Both the position numbers and the translations under genes were made by a program. A stretch of 64,000 nucleotides of DNA from positions 1 through 64,000 of the forward strand of contig WLHC01000002.1 of NCBI GenBank assembly GCA_009702925.1. Reading direction: 5' to 3'. A model generated the notes under the pieces. That model did no database searches, had not been told where the DNA came from, and saw nothing but the letters and a program-made list of their open reading frames with translations. Each line of letters opens with the position of its first letter. Position 1 is the first letter of the stretch. The DNA comes from Actinomycetota bacterium. Its GTDB lineage: Bacteria; Actinomycetota; Actinomycetes; Nanopelagicales; Nanopelagicaceae. Positions 43,337-54,414 of the stretch are shown one piece after another.

Positions 43337-44728
43337 TTAAGCAAATCGCCTTTGTAAGCCTTCTACAATGATTGGTGCTAGTGAACTTACATCACCTGCA
43401 CCAAGTGTCATGATCACATCACCTGGTTGGGCTGAAGCAACTACAGAATCTGTTACTTCCACAAAGTTAGGTATGTACTCTCCTCTAACCATCTTGGAGG
43501 TGATGAGTCTGGATGTAACCCCTTCAATTGGCTTCTCACTTGCGGCGTATATTTCTAAAACAATCGCGCGATCTGCTTTGTCTAACGCTTCTGAAAATCT
43601 TGGCGCAAATGCACGAGTGCGTGAAAAACGATGTGGCTGAAATACAACTATCAATCGGCCATCTGCTGCGAACCGGCGGGCAGCTTCTAGGGTTACTTGT
43701 ATTTCAGTTGGATGGTGTCCATAGTCATCGATAACTCGTATCCCGTTTACGGTGCCCTTTAACTCAAATCTACGTCCAGTCCCCCGAAACATCCCAAGGC
43801 CTGCCAAAAGTTGTGCCGCTGGCATCGCTAACTTCAAACCCGTTGCTAATACTGATGCTGCATTAAGTAAGTTATGTTGACCGGGCACTTGAAGTTCAAT
43901 AATGCCAATCATTTTTCCATGCCAAATCGCTCGTGCTCTAGAACTCATCGCCAAAAGCTCTATCTGATCTATATGCAGATCTGCGGTTTCACTTAAACCG
44001 TATGAAATCTGTTCAAGCCCGGATTTTGAAATATCCATTGCTAGCCTCTTCGCGCCCGAATCATCTGCGCAATAAACAAGGAAGCCATCTTTTTGAATGG
44101 TCTCTGCAAAATCCACAAATGCTTTATCTACTGCCTCTGGGGTCTCGAAGAAATCAACGTGATCATGCTCGATATTGGTCACTATTGCCCCAAATGGTCG
44201 ATACTCAATGAAGGATCCATCTGATTCATCTGCCTCGGCTACAAATATTTCACCCGTTCCACGGTGGGCGTTGGAACCAGAGGCCGTGATGTTTCCACCA
44301 ATTGCAAAAGAAGGATCAGCCGAACAAGCTTGCAAGGCAACGGCTAACATTGAAGAGGTCGTTGTTTTTCCGTGGGTCCCAGCGACTGCAATACTTTTTG
44401 ATTCTGACATCAAGATTGATAGCGCAGAGGCGCGAGTGAGCATCTGAAGTTGCAACTCTTCGGCACGCATTCGCTCTACATTGTTTGGTGAAATTGCATT
44501 GGAATAGACGACTAAGTCTGCACCATCCACATTTTCTGAAGCATGTGATGTTGATATTTTCGCCCCCAAAGCAACGAGTGCAGAAATTACCGATGAATCC
44601 TTTGTGTCCGAACCAGTAACTGTAATCTCATGCGTTAACGCGATGCGAGCCAATCCGCTCATGCCGGCACCGCCAATGCCGATAAAGTGAATTCGCTTAC
44701 CTACTAAAACCGAAAGCGTTGGCTTCAT
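43337..44728 (-). CDS. murC: UDP-N-acetylmuramate--L-alanine ligase
   Basis: IHFIGIGGAGMSGLARI, VAGTHGKTTTSSM. Confidence 0.97.
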   Translation of the reverse strand: MKPTLSVLVGKRIHFIGIGGAGMSGLARIALTHEITVTGSDTKDSSVISALVALGAKISTSHASENVDGADLVVYSNAISPNNVERMRAEELQLQMLTRASALSILMSESKSIAVAGTHGKTTTSSMLAVALQACSADPSFAIGGNITASGSNAHRGTGEIFVAEADESDGSFIEYRPFGAIVTNIEHDHVDFFETPEAVDKAFVDFAETIQKDGFLVYCADDSGAKRLAMDISKSGLEQISYGLSETADLHIDQIELLAMSSRARAIWHGKMIGIIELQVPGQHNLLNAASVLATGLKLAMPAAQLLAGLGMFRGTGRRFELKGTVNGIRVIDDYGHHPTEIQVTLEAARRFAADGRLIVVFQPHRFSRTRAFAPRFSEALDKADRAIVLEIYAASEKPIEGVTSRLITSKMVRGEYIPNFVEVTDSVVASAQPGDVIMTLGAGDVSSLAPIIVEGLQRRFA

Positions 44729-45801
44729 TTTTTAATTGCATACTCTGCTAGAGCAACGATTTTCTCTGCTGCCATGAGATCTTCGCCGCTACCAGATACC
44801 GGAGATTGAGACGACTCAATAATGAGGCTGGCAATGTTCTCTTTTACATACTTGGCGTTAAATAGTTTTTGATCAATAACTCTTGCTCTTCCTGCGCTAA
44901 CAAGGCTAGAGGCATTAACTAACTGTTCACCATTTCCGATTGGTAGAGGCACGAAAAGAGCGTAACGGCCAAGAGCGCGAAATTCACTACAAGTGACCGC
45001 GCCACTTCGCCCAATAATTAAATCAGCGGCCAAATATGCATCAGCCATCTGATCGACATATGAAACTGCTTTATAGCCATCCAATGATGTTGGAAGTTGA
45101 TTGAGGCGACCCACGGAGTGAAGAACGTTGAATCCACTTTTTAGAAGAAATTCCACGCACTCTTCGATCACATTATTTATCGCAATTGATCCTTGTGATC
45201 CTCCCATGATAAAAATAAATGGAACCTTGGCTGCAACGCCTAATCGTGCCTTAGCTTCTGCGCGTGCTAGCAGCCAATCTTTTTTTGCATTCTCATAAGC
45301 CGAAGTGACATCTGATCTCAATGGAAGTCCAGCCAAAAGTGCGCCAGAGAATTTTCCACTACTCACAGGATGAGCAACAGCCAAATGTGGAGTAAACACG
45401 GCTCCAACTTTGTTGGCCCAGCCTGGTTTGGCATTTGCCTCGTGAATAACTATTGGAATTTTTAAACTGCGCGCGGCTAGATATGCCGGTGCACTTACAT
45501 ATCCACCGAATCCAATCAATAGATCAGAATTAGAAAGAATCTTTCGGCAACTAGAAATAGATGAAAACAGATCAAAAGGTATTTTTAGCCATGAAAAAGA
45601 AGGCCGTCTAGCAATGGCAACTTTTGGAATTATTCTTAACTCAAAGCCAGCCTCTGGAATAAGAGTTGTTTCTAAGCCTTTAGCAGTTCCAATAAACAAA
45701 CATTTATCTGAGGGATGCAGTTTTTTCCATTCACGTGCCACTGCTAAGGCAGGTTGGATGTGACCTGCTGTACCCCCACCTGCAAAAACTACTGTAGCCA
45801 T
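44725..45801 (-). CDS. murG: UDP-GlcNAc:undecaprenyl-PP-MurNAc-pentapeptide transferase
   Basis: VVFAGGGTAGHIQPALAVA, GFGGYVSAPAYLAA, IIGRSGAVTCSE. Confidence 0.97.
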   Translation of the reverse strand: MATVVFAGGGTAGHIQPALAVAREWKKLHPSDKCLFIGTAKGLETTLIPEAGFELRIIPKVAIARRPSFSWLKIPFDLFSSISSCRKILSNSDLLIGFGGYVSAPAYLAARSLKIPIVIHEANAKPGWANKVGAVFTPHLAVAHPVSSGKFSGALLAGLPLRSDVTSAYENAKKDWLLARAEAKARLGVAAKVPFIFIMGGSQGSIAINNVIEECVEFLLKSGFNVLHSVGRLNQLPTSLDGYKAVSYVDQMADAYLAADLIIGRSGAVTCSEFRALGRYALFVPLPIGNGEQLVNASSLVSAGRARVIDQKLFNAKYVKENIASLIIESSQSPVSGSGEDLMAAEKIVALAEYAIKK

Positions 45802-46955
45802 TTGTTGCCCGTAGCTTGTAACTCTTTATAGATCACAGGATCTCGTCGAGCCGCGCCAAGTACAAAACCTATAGCCATATATGTTGCAATGAGTGAAGAG
45901 CCGCCATAAGAAAGCAGCGGCAAAGTCACTCCAACTACCGGAAGAACACTTATTGCCGATCCAATATTGAGAACTGTTTGAATCCCAATCCAGCAACCGA
46001 TTCCTGATCCAACATATCTGACCATTGGATCTTGGGCTCGCATGGCAATCTTAAAAACAGAGAACAGAAGGATGCTCATCAAAAATAATGTGGCTAGAGT
46101 TCCAAATAATCCTAACTCTTCGCCAATTACCGAAAATATGAAATCGGTATGAGCTTCGGCGAGGTTTCCCCATTTTTGGCGAGAAGCGCCCAAGCCCACC
46201 CCAAAGAATCCTCCACTTGCCAGCCCAAAAAGACTATGTGCGGGCTGCCAACCATAGAGTTTGTACTGATCCTCGGCAAATGGATTAAGAAAAGCGATGA
46301 ATCTTTGAACTCTATAGGGAGATGTCAAAACTAGAAGTGCCAAACTTAGAAAACCAGCACTAAGTACAACACCAAATACCCGCAGCTTTAAACCTGAAAC
46401 CCATAAAAGTCCAACCAGAATAAATCCGAAGACTGATGCACTTCCTAAATCATTTCCGGCCAAGATTAGAACCATACATAGGAAGAATGCTGGGGTAATT
46501 AACGCTAAGACATTGGAGTGAATTCGTCCAGATCGCTCGTGCTTAGCTAAAACATAGCCAGCCCACAAAATCATTAAGAACTTAGCAAATTCACTTGGTT
46601 GAATGATGATAAAACCTAAACTCAACCAGTTTTGATTTCCGCTTGTTGAATTACCAAAAATTTGAACAAACAAGAGCATTACGACTGAGATTAAAACTCC
46701 TCCGCGAGCAATAACTTTCCAGTGCAAGAGTGAGATTCTTGAAAGTACCCAGGCCATAGGAATTGAAAAGAGCAAAAAGACCAATTGACGAACTGCAATG
46801 GCGTAAGTGGAACCTTTGCTTCCTAACGAATCTATCGAAGAGGCTGAAAAAACCATGATCAGACCTAGAAGACTTAATAACAACGTGCTTCCCACCAGCA
46901 TGTAATAGAGATTGACTGGCTTGGTAAAAAGGTTTTCTTTCCTTTTAGTTTGCAT
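45789..46955 (-). CDS. ftsW: SEDS peptidoglycan polymerase FtsW (start MQTKRKEN)
   Basis: Polytopic; QPSEFAKFLMILWAGY, AHTDFIFSVIGEELGL, LPLLSYGGSSL. Confidence 0.94.
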   Translation of the reverse strand: MQTKRKENLFTKPVNLYYMLVGSTLLLSLLGLIMVFSASSIDSLGSKGSTYAIAVRQLVFLLFSIPMAWVLSRISLLHWKVIARGGVLISVVMLLFVQIFGNSTSGNQNWLSLGFIIIQPSEFAKFLMILWAGYVLAKHERSGRIHSNVLALITPAFFLCMVLILAGNDLGSASVFGFILVGLLWVSGLKLRVFGVVLSAGFLSLALLVLTSPYRVQRFIAFLNPFAEDQYKLYGWQPAHSLFGLASGGFFGVGLGASRQKWGNLAEAHTDFIFSVIGEELGLFGTLATLFLMSILLFSVFKIAMRAQDPMVRYVGSGIGCWIGIQTVLNIGSAISVLPVVGVTLPLLSYGGSSLIATYMAIGFVLGAARRDPVIYKELQATGNKWLQ

Positions 46956-48324
46956 GTGCCACCAATTTCTTAACAGCTGCAGCAAATCGATCCCCTCGAT
47001 CTGCATAAGAAATAAACTGATCCATCGATGCGCAAGCAGGAGCCAAAACAACGCTATCTCCTGAAGTAGCAAACATTAATGCATGAGTAACTACTTGCTC
47101 CATTAGAGAATTATCTGCTTGGCCCTTTAAATAACCACTGGGTGTTTCAACTTTGACTCTCGGAACTTCTGGGGCAAATTTTTGTAAAGCGTTCTCAAGC
47201 AAAACTGAATCTTGGCCAATCAATATCGCTGCCTTGATCCGGCCCTTACAGCGTTGAATCAAAGCTTCCATGTCAGCGCCTTTTGTTAAACCTCCAGCAA
47301 TCCAAACTACAGATAAGTGTGAATTTAAAGAGGCAATTGCTGCATGTGGATTCGTTGCCTTGGAATCATCAATCCAAGCGATTGAATCCTTTTCTAGAAT
47401 TAGTTCTATACGATGTCTTCCTGGCCTGAAATCTTGCAAAGCCTTTTGAATTATTTCATGTGGGACATCAATTGATAAAGCCAAAGCGGCCGCGGCCATG
47501 GCATTTGAGACATTATGTGGGATTGTAGGTTTTACATCGCTAATCTCGCAGATCATCTGGGCCTCAATTGGATCAGAGACAAAGCAGCGATCAACAATTA
47601 ACTCTTCAACAACTCCTATCTCACCAGGTGCCGGAGTATTAAGGGAGAAAAAAACTTTACGCCCCTTCCAGGAGGCAGAACGCGTAACGACTTCACCGTC
47701 ATCTGCATTGAGGACGGCAATCTCGCTTTTATCAAGTAGTGACAACTTAGATTGCGCATACATTTCAAAGCTGCCGTGCCAATCAATGTGATCATGGGCA
47801 ATGTTTAATATAGCCGAGCTGTGAAACTTTGCTGTCTTTACCCAATGCAGTTGAAAGCTTGAAAGTTCCAAAACCAAATATTCAAAAGGATCTACTTGAT
47901 CAACTGCATCTATCACAGTCTCCCCTACGTTTCCGCAGGCTTTTGCTTTTATTCCAGCCGTTTGTAAAATCTTTGCGACCATCTCCACAGCAGTTGTTTT
48001 TCCATTAGTTCCGGTGATTGCTAACCATTTCTGATGTGGAGCAATCTCAGACTTTATCTGCCATGCCAAATCCACTTCGTTTAATACTTCTAAGTCACTA
48101 TTTAATGCTTTGATCAATAAAGGGTGATCTAATTTCCAACCAGGTGAGACAACTACTGCATCAAATTTTTTAAGGTCAATTACCTCGGTTTTAATGCCTG
48201 CATCAGAGTAATCATCTGCAATTGTGACTTTGCCACCACGTGATCTAAGAGAACGTTCAACTGAAAGTCCAGTTACACCAGCTCCTAAAATAAGGAAATT
48301 CTTGTTGGCTATATTTGATGTCAT
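46945..48324 (-). CDS. murD: UDP-N-acetylmuramoylalanine--D-glutamate ligase
   Basis: LGAGVTGLSVERSL, ITGTNGKTTAVEM, WIDDSKATNPHAAIASL. Confidence 0.96.
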   Translation of the reverse strand: MTSNIANKNFLILGAGVTGLSVERSLRSRGGKVTIADDYSDAGIKTEVIDLKKFDAVVVSPGWKLDHPLLIKALNSDLEVLNEVDLAWQIKSEIAPHQKWLAITGTNGKTTAVEMVAKILQTAGIKAKACGNVGETVIDAVDQVDPFEYLVLELSSFQLHWVKTAKFHSSAILNIAHDHIDWHGSFEMYAQSKLSLLDKSEIAVLNADDGEVVTRSASWKGRKVFFSLNTPAPGEIGVVEELIVDRCFVSDPIEAQMICEISDVKPTIPHNVSNAMAAAALALSIDVPHEIIQKALQDFRPGRHRIELILEKDSIAWIDDSKATNPHAAIASLNSHLSVVWIAGGLTKGADMEALIQRCKGRIKAAILIGQDSVLLENALQKFAPEVPRVKVETPSGYLKGQADNSLMEQVVTHALMFATSGDSVVLAPACASMDQFISYADRGDRFAAAVKKLVAHAN

Positions 48325-48327
48325 GGA

Positions 48328-49386
48328 TTATTTCGCCACCCATTGTGCATAAAAAAGTCCTAGACCAAGGGCAACGGACAAGCCTGAAATGATCCAGAAT
48401 CGAATAACAATCGTTATCTCTTCCCAACCCTTTAATTCAAAGTGATGGTGTAACGGTGCCATTCTAAATACTCGTTTACCACCACTAATTTTGAAATAGA
48501 AAGTTTGAATCAACACCGACAAGGTAATGATTACAAATAATCCGCCGAGTGGTATCAGAAGCAACTGGACACGCAGCGTGGCGGCAAATGCTGCAATAGC
48601 TCCACCCAAAGCAAGTGATCCTGTATCACCCATCATGATTTTTGCAGGAGCCGTGTTCCACCAAAGAAAGCCTGTACATGCCCCTGCAAACGCTGCAGCA
48701 AGTACTGCTAGATCAAGTGGATCTCTGACTGCATAGCAGCCAGCTGTTACTTCGGATCCACAGCTTTGACCAAACTGCCAGACTCCAATCAAAACAAAGG
48801 CGAGAAAAACCATAATGGCCGCACCAATAGCTAAGCCATCCAAACCATCAGTTAGGTTTACTCCGTTGCTTGCAGACATCACCATCAAAATAATCCAAAG
48901 AATTACAACAGTTGTTCCGAGATAAATAGTTGTCTCCCGCACGCCCGATAAATATTGTGAAATCGGAGTAAGTGAGTATTCGTCCATAAATTGCAGACCA
49001 AGGTAAGCAAAACCACCCGCTGCAAGAGCCTGACCGGTTAATTTGTAGCGGCCTTTAAGTCCTCTTGAGTTTTGTCTAGAAACCTTTAGCCAATCATCAA
49101 GAAAGCCAATTACTCCCAAAGCAAGAACAAGACCTATAACAAGCAATGCTGATGCTGTAACAGGAGTTAAAGTAACTAAGTGAGAGAAAAGATATCCAAG
49201 TATGCTTGCGAGAATAAAAATAATTCCACCCATGGTTGGTGTTCCATGTTTTATGTGATGAGTGCTTGGCCCATCATCACGAATAATCTGCCCAAAACCT
49301 TTTTTCTCCAGGATGCGAATTAAAAACCGCGTTCCAAAAAGTGCAAAAACCAAAGCAAATGCGCCTGATATGAGGATCTGTCTCAA
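48328..49386 (-). CDS. mraY: Phospho-N-acetylmuramoyl-pentapeptide transferase
   Basis: GTPTMGGIIFI, FLDDWLKV, NGVNLTDGLDGLA, PLHHHFELKGW. Confidence 0.97.
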   Translation of the reverse strand: MRQILISGAFALVFALFGTRFLIRILEKKGFGQIIRDDGPSTHHIKHGTPTMGGIIFILASILGYLFSHLVTLTPVTASALLVIGLVLALGVIGFLDDWLKVSRQNSRGLKGRYKLTGQALAAGGFAYLGLQFMDEYSLTPISQYLSGVRETTIYLGTTVVILWIILMVMSASNGVNLTDGLDGLAIGAAIMVFLAFVLIGVWQFGQSCGSEVTAGCYAVRDPLDLAVLAAAFAGACTGFLWWNTAPAKIMMGDTGSLALGGAIAAFAATLRVQLLLIPLGGLFVIITLSVLIQTFYFKISGGKRVFRMAPLHHHFELKGWEEITIVIRFWIISGLSVALGLGLFYAQWVAK

Positions 49387-50753
49387 CTTTCAACTCCGCT
49401 CTTATCTAGCCAATCATTTTCGATTTTTTGAGCCAAAATTTCTAGACCCTCAGAACGCGAAGCTTTTACCAAAACAACATCTCCCGCCGAGAAATGCTCC
49501 ACCATTAATGCTGCTTCTGCAATGTTTTCAACATGGTGCACGCGCATGGCTCCCATACTTGAGCCATACTCCGGTTGATTAATTGCAACCAAGTGATCGA
49601 TTCCGATCTCCTGGGCAAGGGTGCCAATGTTTCTATGGGCAGAGGCTGTTGACTCGCCGAGTTCATGCATTTTCCCTAAGAATGCCCATGAGGAGCCGCC
49701 ACGTTCCTGGGCAAATAAAGTGAGGGACCGCAGCGCTGCCGACATAGATTCAGGATTTGCGTTGTATGCATCGTTGATTATGAGAAGCCCGAATATGTCA
49801 TGGAGCTCCATTCTCCACTTGCTTTTTATTTCAGCTGTAGAAAGTGAACTAGCAATTAATTCAATTGGAAGTTCTAAAGCTGTACCAACTGCCGCAACCG
49901 CTAATGCGTTTGCGATTTGATGTGCGCCTACAACTCTCATTCCAACTGCATCACGTCCTGCAGGTGTGACAAGTTCAAAATGAGGACAACCTTCTCGAAT
50001 TTCTACGTCAGCGGCACGGACATCCTTGTTATCTCCAAAGAAGATTACTCTGCCGTTATGAAGCTTTGCCATTTCCGGTGTGAATGAATCATAGGTTCCA
50101 AGAACTGCAGTCGATCCGTCATCAAGTGAGGAAATCAATTCAGATTTTGTCTCTGCAATAGCTTCAACTGAACCAAACTCCCCTAAGTGGGCAGAACCGA
50201 CGGTAAGTACAACACCAATATTTGGTTTTGCGATCAGTGATAAACGTGCAATGTCACCTTTATGGCGTGCACCCATCTCAAGAATACAAAATCTCGTTCT
50301 CTCATCGCATTCAAGTAATGTAATTGGAAGGCCTAGATCATTATTAAATGATCCGATAGGTGAAACTGTGGGCCCAACAGCAGCTAGCATGTGTGAGAGC
50401 AAATCTTTGGTGCTGGTTTTTCCTTGTGATCCGGTAATTCCAACAACGGTTAAATTCTCTAAACGCGTGCGAACAAATGTTGCTAATGTTGACAGAGCAA
50501 GCACAACATCTTTTACAACAATGCATGGGCCATCAATGCGTTTAGTCGTCAAAGACAAGACAGAGCCGGCGCGATAAGCATCAGCTGCAAAATCATGTCC
50601 GTCGAAGTGTTCTCCTTTTAGCGCCAGAAAAATTGATCCTGGTATTGCTTTTCTCGAATCAAAGACAGGTGCCTTTGAAACTAATAGATCTTTGTCACAG
50701 TGGATCTCTCCTCCAAGTAAGAGAGCAATCTCTCCTGCAGTTAAAGTAATCAT
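49383..50753 (-). CDS. murF: UDP-MurNAc-tripeptide--D-Ala-D-Ala ligase
   Basis: GITGSQGKTSTKDLL, IINDAYNANPESMSAAL, VLVKASRSEGLE. Confidence 0.96.
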   Translation of the reverse strand: MITLTAGEIALLLGGEIHCDKDLLVSKAPVFDSRKAIPGSIFLALKGEHFDGHDFAADAYRAGSVLSLTTKRIDGPCIVVKDVVLALSTLATFVRTRLENLTVVGITGSQGKTSTKDLLSHMLAAVGPTVSPIGSFNNDLGLPITLLECDERTRFCILEMGARHKGDIARLSLIAKPNIGVVLTVGSAHLGEFGSVEAIAETKSELISSLDDGSTAVLGTYDSFTPEMAKLHNGRVIFFGDNKDVRAADVEIREGCPHFELVTPAGRDAVGMRVVGAHQIANALAVAAVGTALELPIELIASSLSTAEIKSKWRMELHDIFGLLIINDAYNANPESMSAALRSLTLFAQERGGSSWAFLGKMHELGESTASAHRNIGTLAQEIGIDHLVAINQPEYGSSMGAMRVHHVENIAEAALMVEHFSAGDVVLVKASRSEGLEILAQKIENDWLDKSGVES

Positions 50754-52330
50754 TTCTTATCCTCAATTGCCCGAGCTAACTCAATGCGATCATCGAAGGG
50801 AAGCACAACGCCATTTATTTCCTGCCCTTTTTCATGACCTTTGCCCAACACAATGACAAGATCACCATCCTTGGCTTCCTCTACAGCGGCTTTAATTGCC
50901 TGAGTTCTATTCTCAATGACTGCACTAGGCTCCTTTATATCTAAACCTAAAACCATCTGAACCAAGATATCTTTTGGTTTCTCGCTTCGAGGATTATCAC
51001 TTGTAAATATTGATACATCGGCACCTTCATGAAGTGCCTTTCCCATTAGTTGGCGTTTTGAAGAATCTCTATCTCCCCCGCAGCCCAGAACAGCAATTAC
51101 TCGACCATCTGTTATTTCGTGAGCTGTTTCCAAAACTCTTGAAACCGCATCCGGTGAGTGTGCATAGTCGATCATTGCAATAAATTTTTGCCCAAGTGCA
51201 ACAGCTTCTAGACGACCATTGGCTCCAGATAACATTGGAAGAATTGCTGAGATATCCAGAGGATCTATTCCGCTCTCAGCAGCAAGTGCTACAGCCATGA
51301 GAAGGTTGTCATAGTTATATCCACCATAAAGTCGAACTTTTCCTTCAATCAGAATTCCACCGGTGCCTCGTATTGCAACATGTGAACCAATGTAATCTCG
51401 AGAAATCTTTGTAAAGTGCCAATTCGCATTTGTATCCAATCGTGAGAGGCTCACGATTGGCAACTCAGTTTGCTGTGCCAGCTTTACCCCATACTCACTG
51501 TCTATGTTTATCACTGCAAGATCTGCATATTCGAAAGTAAATAGCTTTGCTTTTTCTGCAAAGTAATTCTCCATATTTTTATGAAAATCTAAGTGATCTT
51601 GTGTCAGATTTGTAAATCCGACAACTGCAAAATGGCTTCCTCGAATTCGGTCAAGTGCGATGGCATGACTTGAAACTTCCATTACCAAATTGCGCATGTG
51701 TCGCTCACGCATTACAGCTGACAAAGTTTGTATTTCACTACTTTCAGGAGTGGTTCTCACGCTTTCTATTGCTTCAGAGCCTATAAGGGTTTCTACTGTT
51801 CCAATCAGTCCACTTTCACGGCCGGCCCCAGTCATGATTTGATGTAGCAAAGTTGTAACTGTGGTCTTTCCATTTGTTCCAGTTACACCCACGCTATACA
51901 AATCACGCATTGGCTCACGATAAAACCACGCACTTACTACTCCGGCCGCACGTCTTGGATTATTTGAAACGATCAATGGCAGGCCTTTAATTTTTGATGC
52001 TCCCAGAGAATCACTCAATATAGCTACGGCTCCTTTGGCAATAGCATCAGTTGCAAAATCTGCTCCATGAAAATTCTCTCCAGGTAGGGCAATAAAAAGA
52101 TCTCCTGGCTGAATATCTTTACTAGATTGAGAAATTCCATTTACTTGAATTGAAGCATCGCCAATGATTTCTCCATCGATCAGTGAGCAGATCGACTCGA
52201 GGCTAACCTCGAAAGTTTCAATTGGCCTTAACACGTATGACCTTATTCTGTGCAAGTAACTGCGCTTCATTGAGGGCGACTTTTTTAATCTTTGCCTGAG
52301 TTGGAGCAATACCTTGTGACTGTAAGACAA
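50750..52330 (-). CDS. murE: UDP-MurNAc-L-Ala-D-Glu ligase (MurE); real start probably internal, e.g. GTG near 52234
   Basis: GVTGTNGKTTVTTLLHQI, NLTQDHLDFHKNMENY, FTSDNPRSEKP. The ORF-track N-terminus overlaps ftsI by >100 nt. Confidence 0.94.
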   Translation of the reverse strand: MSYSHKVLLQLRQRLKKSPSMKRSYLHRIRSYVLRPIETFEVSLESICSLIDGEIIGDASIQVNGISQSSKDIQPGDLFIALPGENFHGADFATDAIAKGAVAILSDSLGASKIKGLPLIVSNNPRRAAGVVSAWFYREPMRDLYSVGVTGTNGKTTVTTLLHQIMTGAGRESGLIGTVETLIGSEAIESVRTTPESSEIQTLSAVMRERHMRNLVMEVSSHAIALDRIRGSHFAVVGFTNLTQDHLDFHKNMENYFAEKAKLFTFEYADLAVINIDSEYGVKLAQQTELPIVSLSRLDTNANWHFTKISRDYIGSHVAIRGTGGILIEGKVRLYGGYNYDNLLMAVALAAESGIDPLDISAILPMLSGANGRLEAVALGQKFIAMIDYAHSPDAVSRVLETAHEITDGRVIAVLGCGGDRDSSKRQLMGKALHEGADVSIFTSDNPRSEKPKDILVQMVLGLDIKEPSAVIENRTQAIKAAVEEAKDGDLVIVLGKGHEKGQEINGVVLPFDDRIELARAIEDKK

Positions 52331-54017
52331 ATGACATTACTTCTTTAAACACTGGGCCACCGAGTGCACCACCCCAGTGCATTCCTTTTGGATCTTGAAT
52401 AGTCACATTGATTACATAGGCTGGTTTATCTGCAGGGGCAAAACCAATAAATGATGCTGTATACCCACGATAACAACCACAAGTGTCATCAATTCGCTGA
52501 GCGGTACCAGTTTTACCAGCTACTCGATACCCTTTAATTGCAGCCGTCGGGGCTGTTCCATTTGCAGAGACAACTGTTTCCATCATCATTCTCATCTGCT
52601 TGGCAGTTGTTGCACTTACTACTCGAACAGCTTTTTGCTTCTGCGTTGGTGTGTAATTTCCACTTGAATCACTTGTGCCAGCAATAACAGTAGGAGGGAC
52701 TCTTACTCCATCATTTGCAATCGTGGCAAAGATACTTGTTGCTTGCATTGTGTTTAGCGAATATCCCTGCCCAAAAGCCACTGTAGGTGCTGTTGTTCCA
52801 GACCAGTCGCTAACTTCTAAAAGTTTTCCTCGTGATTCACCTGGTAATCCAGCTCCAGTTTTAACGCCGATTCCAAATTTAGTTAAGTAGTCATACAAGC
52901 TTTGGTTTGACAACTTTTCACCAATTAAAATCGATCCTGTATTGCTTGAAACTGCCAAAATCCCTGATGCGGTGAGCCGTTGCGTTGGATGGGGCTCGTG
53001 GTCACTAAAGGTTTTATCTGCGCGCTTTAATTTGTATGGAACTGTCAAAACACTCTCCGGAGTGATCTTTTTTTCCTCTAAAGCAGCTGCCAAAGTCATG
53101 ATCTTTCCAGTTGAGCCTGGTTCATAAATATCTTGAACCGATGGATTTCGCATCGCAATTAGTGAAACCTTTTTGGTGTCATTTGGATCAAATGTCGGAG
53201 CAGTGGCATGTGCCAAAATGTGTCCGGTCTTGGGATCCATAACGATCACTGTTCCACTTAATGCCCTAGATGACTTAACTGCTTTAGCAATTGCCTTTGA
53301 TGCCACCCATTGAATATCTCTATCAACTGTCAGTCGTACGGAAGTTCCAACTTGTGCGGGAATAATTTCAGACTGTGAGCCAGGAATCTCGGCTTTGAAT
53401 CCATTGGCATAGGAATACTTTCCATTGACTCCAGAAATTTTGGAGTTCATGCTCGATTCGATGCCAGTTGCTCCAATACCTTCGTGGTTTACAAACCCAA
53501 CGAGAGATGCGATTAACTGCCCAGAAGGATATTCACGAACATAACTTCGCTCAGGATAGAATCCAATTATTCGCTCAGAACTAATTGGTTCAAACTTGGC
53601 ATTATGTGCAGCGATTGCTTCTGTTAATTTCAGCCAAGTTGCAGGTTTTGCATTTCGGGCAACCATGTTCCATTTTCTTGTCCCTGTTAGCGATAGCTCT
53701 ACATCTGCTTCTGGCATACCAAGTATTGGTGCCGCTAGCTTTGCAACTTTAGCTGGATCTAGAATTTGAGTTTGATCAACAACGATGCTGATAGCAGCAA
53801 CGCTACGAGCAAAAGCGACACCATGAATATCAGTTATATCTCCGCGTGGTGCCTGCAAAGTGCTTACTTTCTCCATCTCGTTAAATGCCTTAGATCGATA
53901 ATCACTGGCCTGGATGGCTTGAATCTGAATTAAGCGAACTCCAAACAAGAAAATGATGAACGCCATAAACAAAACTAGAGCTCTTATTCTCGAATGTGCC
54001 AAATTAAAATTACCCAT
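52218..54017 (-). CDS. ftsI: Penicillin-binding protein 2/3 (FtsI/PbpB)
   Basis: Single N-terminal TM; EPGSTGKIMTLAA (SxxK), SSNTG, AGKTGTAQ. Confidence 0.96.
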   Translation of the reverse strand: MGNFNLAHSRIRALVLFMAFIIFLFGVRLIQIQAIQASDYRSKAFNEMEKVSTLQAPRGDITDIHGVAFARSVAAISIVVDQTQILDPAKVAKLAAPILGMPEADVELSLTGTRKWNMVARNAKPATWLKLTEAIAAHNAKFEPISSERIIGFYPERSYVREYPSGQLIASLVGFVNHEGIGATGIESSMNSKISGVNGKYSYANGFKAEIPGSQSEIIPAQVGTSVRLTVDRDIQWVASKAIAKAVKSSRALSGTVIVMDPKTGHILAHATAPTFDPNDTKKVSLIAMRNPSVQDIYEPGSTGKIMTLAAALEEKKITPESVLTVPYKLKRADKTFSDHEPHPTQRLTASGILAVSSNTGSILIGEKLSNQSLYDYLTKFGIGVKTGAGLPGESRGKLLEVSDWSGTTAPTVAFGQGYSLNTMQATSIFATIANDGVRVPPTVIAGTSDSSGNYTPTQKQKAVRVVSATTAKQMRMMMETVVSANGTAPTAAIKGYRVAGKTGTAQRIDDTCGCYRGYTASFIGFAPADKPAYVINVTIQDPKGMHWGGALGGPVFKEVMSFVLQSQGIAPTQAKIKKVALNEAQLLAQNKVIRVKAN

Positions 54018-54414
54018 TTTTCACCACAACTTTTTCAACGCTGGAATTTAAATCCAAAAAGTTTGGAACTTTTGAAGGCTTCATCCCAAGGTCGGTAGCT
54101 TTTCTGGCAAGAGCTTCAGGAGAGGAGATTTCATCAATAGTTCTAGCAATCGCCTCTCGCTGATCGCTGACTAATTTTGCTTCGGCCTTTAACTCGGAAA
54201 GCTTAAATGCATCTTGTGCCAATAATGTATTGATAAAGAGTAGGAACATCAGGCCAACGACACCCACCATTGTGACAAAAACTGCAAAGTATCTGCGATC
54301 GGCTTGTTTGCCTGCAGTGGGTTCTGGTACAAGTTTGAGTGCAACTTCTGCGGTCTTTTCCGCCAAGATTTTTCTTGATCGAGTGACAGCAGGTGCAAGT
54401 GAGGTAAGTGCCAT
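54010..54414 (-). CDS. ftsL: FtsL-like septum formation protein
   Basis: 134 aa, one TM then coiled-coil (KLSELKAEAKLVSDQREAIARTIDEISSPEALARKATDLGM); position between rsmH and ftsI. Confidence 0.8.
   Translation of the reverse strand: MALTSLAPAVTRSRKILAEKTAEVALKLVPEPTAGKQADRRYFAVFVTMVGVVGLMFLLFINTLLAQDAFKLSELKAEAKLVSDQREAIARTIDEISSPEALARKATDLGMKPSKVPNFLDLNSSVEKVVVKNG

Noticed and set aside
52234-52330. N-terminal extension of murE in the ORF track
   Set aside because: Overlaps the ftsI 3' end in another frame; MurE homology begins downstream.
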